From the NCBI GenBank assembly GCA_035504075.1, contig DATJSO010000252.1:1-49010 (forward strand): a stretch of DNA of 49,010 nucleotides, given 5' to 3'. How positions within the stretch are numbered: position 1 is the first letter of the stretch; the number at the start of each line of letters is the position of its first letter. Under the pieces are notes generated by a model that made no database searches, was not told the origin of the DNA, and saw only the letters and a program-made list of their open reading frames with translations. The position numbers and the translations under genes are program-made. Source of the stretch: DATARH01 sp035504075. GTDB lineage: Bacteria; Pseudomonadota; Alphaproteobacteria; ATCC43930; CGMCC-115725. This document shows positions 44,278-49,010 of the stretch, in pieces.

Positions 44278-45960
44278 TCAGCGCAGCTCGGGAAAATCGT
44301 CTTCCCAGAATTCGGCAGCGGCGCGCGCCCCGGCGCGGCGCCGTTCGGCTTCGCTTGCACGCAATTCAACGCGGCGAATCTTGCCGGAGATCGTCTTCGG
44401 CAGCTCGGCAAATTCGAGCCGGCGCACGCGCTTGAACGGCGCCACATGCGCGCGCAGATGCCGGAAGATCGCGAGCGCCGTGGCGCGATCCGGTGCCTGG
44501 CCCGGCGCCAGTGCGATAAACGCCTTTGGCACGGCGGCGCGGCGCGCATCGGCCGACGGCACCACCGCCGCCTCGGCCACGGCGGGATGCTCGATCAAGG
44601 CGCTCTCCAATTCGAACGGGCTGATGCGGTAGTCGGAGGCTTTGAACACGTCGTCGGCCCGGCCGACATAGGTGAAATGGCCGCCCGCGTCACGCAGCGC
44701 CACGTCGCCGGTGCGGTAGGCGGTGCCGGCGACCGGCTCGACGCCGCCATCCTCCCGCTGGTAGCCTTGCATCAAGCCAAGCGGCGGCGGGTCGAGGGCG
44801 AGGCAGATTTCCCCCTCCTCCCGCTCGGCGCCGGCCTCGTCGAGCAGGCGCACGCAATAGCCGGGCGCCGGCCGGCCCATTGCGCCGGGCTGCAACGGCT
44901 GGCCGGGGAAATTGCCGATCTGCAGCGTCGTCTCGGTCTGGCCGTAACCGTCGCGGATCACAAGGCCCCAGGCGGCGCGCACCTGTTCGATGACTTCGGG
45001 GTTCAGCGGCTCGCCGGCGCTGACGACTTCGCGCAGGCTGACCCTGCGCGCCTTGAGGTTTTCCTGGATCAGCATGCGCCAGACCGTCGGCGGCGCGCAG
45101 AACGTCGTGACGCGGTAGCGGGCGAGCGCGTCGAGCAGCCCCGCGGCGTTGAAGCGCGGCTGGTTCAGCATGAAGACGGTGGCGCCGGCGTTCCACGGCG
45201 CAAAAAAACAGCTCCAGGCATGCTTCGCCCAACCGGGCGACGAGATGTTGAGGTGGATGTCGCCGGGCTGGAGGCCGATCCAATACATCGCGGTCAACAG
45301 GCCGACCGGATAGCTCTGGTGGCTGTGCAGCACGAGCTTGGGCTTGGCGGTCGTGCCGGACGTGAAATAGAGCAGCAGCGGATCGCCGGCGCGCGTCTCG
45401 CCGTCGGGCGCAAAACGCGCCGGAGCGTCGGCGGCATCGGCGTAATTGCGCCAGCCGCGCGCCTCGCCGCCAGCGAGGATGCGGGTGTAATCGCCGGGAA
45501 TGTCGGCGAACTTCGCAGCGTTGTCGGCACCGGTGACGACATGCCTGACGCGGCCGCGTTCGAAGCGGTCGAGGAGGTCGTCGCGGGACAGCAGGGTCGT
45601 CGCCGGGATGACGACGGCGCCCAGCTTCATCGCCGCCAGCATGACCTCCCACAGCGGCACGACATTGCCGAGCATCAACAGGATGCGCTCGCCGCGCCGG
45701 ACGCCGAGGCCGCGCAGCCAGTTGGCGACGCGGCCCGAGCGCTCGGCCATTTCGGCGAACGAGATTCTCGCCTCGCCCGCTGCGTCGTCGACAATCCACA
45801 ACGCCGTCCGGTCGTTGCCCCAGGCCATGCGGTCGAAATAGTCGAGCGCCCAGTTGAACCGGTCGAGCGCCGGCCAGCGGAAGTCGCGATACGCGGTCGC
45901 ATAATTTGTGCGATGCGCGAGCAGAAAATCCCGCGCCTCAAGGAACGCCTGTGCCGGCAT
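44278..45960 (-). CDS. AMP-binding acyl-CoA synthetase
   Basis: It activates a carboxylic acid as an acyl-AMP and then an acyl-CoA. It has 560 residues from the start MPAQAFLEARDFLLAH. The ANL motifs are present: the P-loop LLYFTSGTTAKPKLVLHS, DGYGQTETT, YRTGDVALRDAGGHFTYVGR, the hinge ASDYRISPFELES, and the catalytic Lys in PKTISGKIRRVEL. The N-terminal FDRMAWGNDRTALWIVDDA fits medium-chain or aromatic acyl-CoA synthetases. The acid is not identifiable from sequence. It diverges from gltX, with 104 bp between the starts. Confidence 0.92.
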   Translation of the reverse strand: MPAQAFLEARDFLLAHRTNYATAYRDFRWPALDRFNWALDYFDRMAWGNDRTALWIVDDAAGEARISFAEMAERSGRVANWLRGLGVRRGERILLMLGNVVPLWEVMLAAMKLGAVVIPATTLLSRDDLLDRFERGRVRHVVTGADNAAKFADIPGDYTRILAGGEARGWRNYADAADAPARFAPDGETRAGDPLLLYFTSGTTAKPKLVLHSHQSYPVGLLTAMYWIGLQPGDIHLNISSPGWAKHAWSCFFAPWNAGATVFMLNQPRFNAAGLLDALARYRVTTFCAPPTVWRMLIQENLKARRVSLREVVSAGEPLNPEVIEQVRAAWGLVIRDGYGQTETTLQIGNFPGQPLQPGAMGRPAPGYCVRLLDEAGAEREEGEICLALDPPPLGLMQGYQREDGGVEPVAGTAYRTGDVALRDAGGHFTYVGRADDVFKASDYRISPFELESALIEHPAVAEAAVVPSADARRAAVPKAFIALAPGQAPDRATALAIFRHLRAHVAPFKRVRRLEFAELPKTISGKIRRVELRASEAERRRAGARAAAEFWEDDFPELR

Positions 45961-46064
45961 CGCGTCGCCTCCCCCATTGCTTGCGACGCTTCAGCATGAC
46001 GCTCGATCCTCCTCGGCATCAAGCGGGAATGGCGGCGGCGGCGACGCGCGCCTACATTGCGGGG

Positions 46065-47498
46065 ATGAGCGTCACCGTGCGTTTTGCCCCCTCCCCGACC
46101 GGCTTCCTGCATATCGGCGGCGCCCGCACGGCGCTGTTCAACTGGCTCTATGCGCGCCACCACCGGCTATATGGCGACGGCGGCACGTTCCGCTTGCGCA
46201 TCGAGGATACCGATCGGCAGCGCTCGACGCCCGAGGCGGTCGCCGCGATCATCGACGGCCTTTCCTGGCTGGGCCTCGACTGGGACGGCGAGGTCGTCTA
46301 CCAGTTCCAGCGCGCCGGACGGCACGCCGAGGCGGCACGGCAGCTCCTCGCCCGCGACCGCGCCTATTATTGCTGGTGCACACCGGCCGAATTGGCGGCC
46401 ATGCGCGAGCGGGCGCGCGCCGAGCGGCGCTCGGTGCGCATCGACAGCCCCTGGCGCGACCCCGATTTTCGCCGCGCCGGGCCGCGACCCGACAACGCGC
46501 CGGTCATTCGCCTGAAGGCGCCGCAAGAGGGCGCGACGACGATCGATGATCTGGTGCAGGGCGAGGTCACCGTCGCGAACACCGAACTTGACGATCTGGT
46601 TCTGCTGCGCGCCGACGGTACGCCGACCTATAACCTGTCGGTCGTCGTCGACGACCACGACATGGGGATAACCCACGTGATCCGCGGCGACGACCACTTG
46701 CGTAACGCGTTCCGCCAGACGCAGATCTATCGGGCGCTCGACTGGGATGTGCCGGCCTTCGGCCATGTGCCACTGATCCATGGTGCGGACGGCGCCAAGA
46801 TGTCGAAGCGGCACGGCGCGATCGGCGTCGAGCAATACCGCGAATTCGGCTATCTGCCGGCAGCGGTGCGCAATTACCTGATGCGGCTCGGCTGGAGCCA
46901 TGGCGACGACGAGATCATTTCCACGGAGGACGCGATCCGCTGGTTCGACATCGCCGCTGTCGGACGCGCGCCGGCGCGCTTCGATCAGATGAAGCTCGAC
47001 AACATCAACGGCCATTACATCCGCATGGAAGACGATGCACGATTGGTCGGCCTCGTCGCCGAGCGGCTGGAGCTTGATTTCGGCCGTGTGTTGGGCGAGG
47101 CCGAGCGCGCTCGCCTGCTGCGCGCGATGCCCGGACTGAAACCGCGGGCCAAGACGATCGTCGAACTGGCCGAGCGCGCCCGCTTTTACGTCGCGCCGCG
47201 GCCGATCGCACCGGCGGCCGACGCCGCAAAGGCGCTGACAGGCGAGGCGCGCGCCCTGCTGGCGGCATTGCCGGCAGCGCTTGCCGGGGCCGATTGGCGG
47301 GCGACGGCGATCGAAGGATCGCTGCGCGATTTTGCAGCGCAGCGCAATCTGAAGCTCGGCGCCGTCGCGCAACCGCTGCGGGCGGCGCTGGCCGGATCGC
47401 TCGCCTCACCCGGCATCTTCGAGGTCATGGAAGTGCTCGGACGCGACGAGAGCGTGGCACGCATCGCCGATGCTGTCGCCGGTTCGGCGGCAGGCTGA
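46065..47498 (+). CDS. gltX: Glutamate-tRNA ligase
   Basis: It charges tRNA-Glu with glutamate. The start MSVTVRFAPSPTGFLHIGGA places the class I HIGH motif (LHIGG) at its usual place; the longer frame to 45906 adds unrelated residues. The KMSKR loop is GAKMSKRHGAIGVEQY, and LKAPQEGATTIDDLVQGEVT and VDDHDMGITHVIRGDDHL are family blocks. The length, 477 residues, is normal. It lies 130 bp upstream of gltA on the same strand. Alphaproteobacteria often carry a second gltX copy, which a window cannot exclude. Confidence 0.97.
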   Translation: MSVTVRFAPSPTGFLHIGGARTALFNWLYARHHRLYGDGGTFRLRIEDTDRQRSTPEAVAAIIDGLSWLGLDWDGEVVYQFQRAGRHAEAARQLLARDRAYYCWCTPAELAAMRERARAERRSVRIDSPWRDPDFRRAGPRPDNAPVIRLKAPQEGATTIDDLVQGEVTVANTELDDLVLLRADGTPTYNLSVVVDDHDMGITHVIRGDDHLRNAFRQTQIYRALDWDVPAFGHVPLIHGADGAKMSKRHGAIGVEQYREFGYLPAAVRNYLMRLGWSHGDDEIISTEDAIRWFDIAAVGRAPARFDQMKLDNINGHYIRMEDDARLVGLVAERLELDFGRVLGEAERARLLRAMPGLKPRAKTIVELAERARFYVAPRPIAPAADAAKALTGEARALLAALPAALAGADWRATAIEGSLRDFAAQRNLKLGAVAQPLRAALAGSLASPGIFEVMEVLGRDESVARIADAVAGSAAG

Positions 47499-47523
47499 CG
47501 GCGCAGCCCTCTCTCGCAAATGC

Positions 47524-47560
47524 GATATTGCATTGCAATATCCGAACGGCGTTTGATAAT
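47524..47560 (+). promoter_or_regulatory. gltA promoter with a perfect 19-bp palindrome over the -35
   Basis: GATATTGCA-T-TGCAATATC at 47524-47542 has perfect 9-bp arms. Within it TTGCAA (47533-47538) is a plausible -35, followed after 16 nt by GATAAT (47555-47560) as -10. The predicted start leaves a leader of about 60 nt before gltA at 47629. A regulator bound to the palindrome would block polymerase. Confidence 0.5.
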
Positions 47561-47628
47561 CCGCCGGCCGCGGCATATTGTCTGCGGAAACGGCCAATCG
47601 CCTGCGGGCGGCAGCATCGAGGTGCATC

Positions 47629-48954
<1,326 letters not shown>

Positions 48955-49010
48955 TCAGGCTCCCGCCGTGTCGCCCTCGAACGGCGCGATTTTGGCGATG
49001 TTCTTTCGGG
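48955..49010 (-). CDS. Partial gene, 3' end only
   Basis: The first minus-strand bases after gltA read as the end of an open frame: RKNIAKIAPFEGDTAGA, then TGA at 48957-48955. Codon use fits the neighbours and the stop lies one base beyond the gltA stop. Too little is present to name a family. Confidence 0.35.
   Translation of the reverse strand, partial: RKNIAKIAPFEGDTAGA

Noticed and set aside
44221..45999. A 592-codon plus-strand open frame
   Set aside because: It mirrors the acyl-CoA synthetase; no family features.

Overview
The window is high-GC DNA from an alphaproteobacterium, most likely Rhodospirillales- or Hyphomicrobiales-like; this is inferred from gene content and order, with no marker-gene placement. 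The indicators are a ubiA / rsmE-gshA divergent cluster with a plant/proteobacterial-type glutamate-cysteine ligase, eno followed by an ftsB-like divisome gene, a ccmFGHI cytochrome c maturation operon, and gltX next to gltA. Almost all of it is ordinary chromosome with dense, often overlapping genes.

Layout. 1-6.2 kb: a surface-polysaccharide segment (rmlB, a low-GC glycosyltransferase, rmlA and an aminotransferase on the minus strand, plus an unrecognised protein and a methyltransferase). The aminotransferase at the window edge carries an in-frame, diverged 59-codon tandem repeat that looks like a chimeric junction. 6.2-12 kb: minus-strand housekeeping genes rsmE, gshA, an unrecognised 538-residue histidine-rich protein, eno and ftsB. 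12-17.4 kb: plus-strand ubiquinone genes ubiA and ubiD, an ETF-beta lysine-methyltransferase-like gene, a DUF4142 protein and pmbA/tldE. 17.5-22 kb: an MFS transporter, a glyoxalase-fold protein and clpB.

22-24.8 kb is the accessory part. A low-GC stretch holds the remains of a gene disrupted by a 22-bp tandem duplication. Next comes a near-consensus promoter that would give a leaderless mRNA for a modular protein (PDGG linker, Pro-rich stalk, Cys-containing C-terminus), translationally coupled to a TPR protein. This arrangement resembles an effector/partner pair, possibly toxin/immunity. A small secreted cysteine-containing protein follows.

24.8-36.4 kb is a catabolic and accessory mixture: an ACMSD-like amidohydrolase, a LysR regulator divergent from a VOC dioxygenase-like gene, a DOPA-dioxygenase-family protein, 3-hydroxybutyrate dehydrogenase, an unusual GspE_N/winged-helix/AAA+ ATPase, a quinone oxidoreductase, an acyltransferase, an SDR, an ammonium transporter and a MetE-like protein. 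The oxidoreductase and the ammonium transporter are broken by three single-base homopolymer indels within about 4 kb, which looks more like sequence error than decay.

36.3-49 kb: ccmFGHI with a TATAAT element upstream, an N-formylglutamate amidohydrolase-like gene, a flavin reductase, an ABC exporter half-transporter, an acyl-CoA synthetase, gltX, then gltA with a perfect 19-bp palindrome over its probable -35 element. Three intergenic palindromic repeats of different sequence lie at 15.9, 19.4 and 27.4 kb. I saw no tRNA or rRNA genes, CRISPR arrays, transposases or prophage genes.
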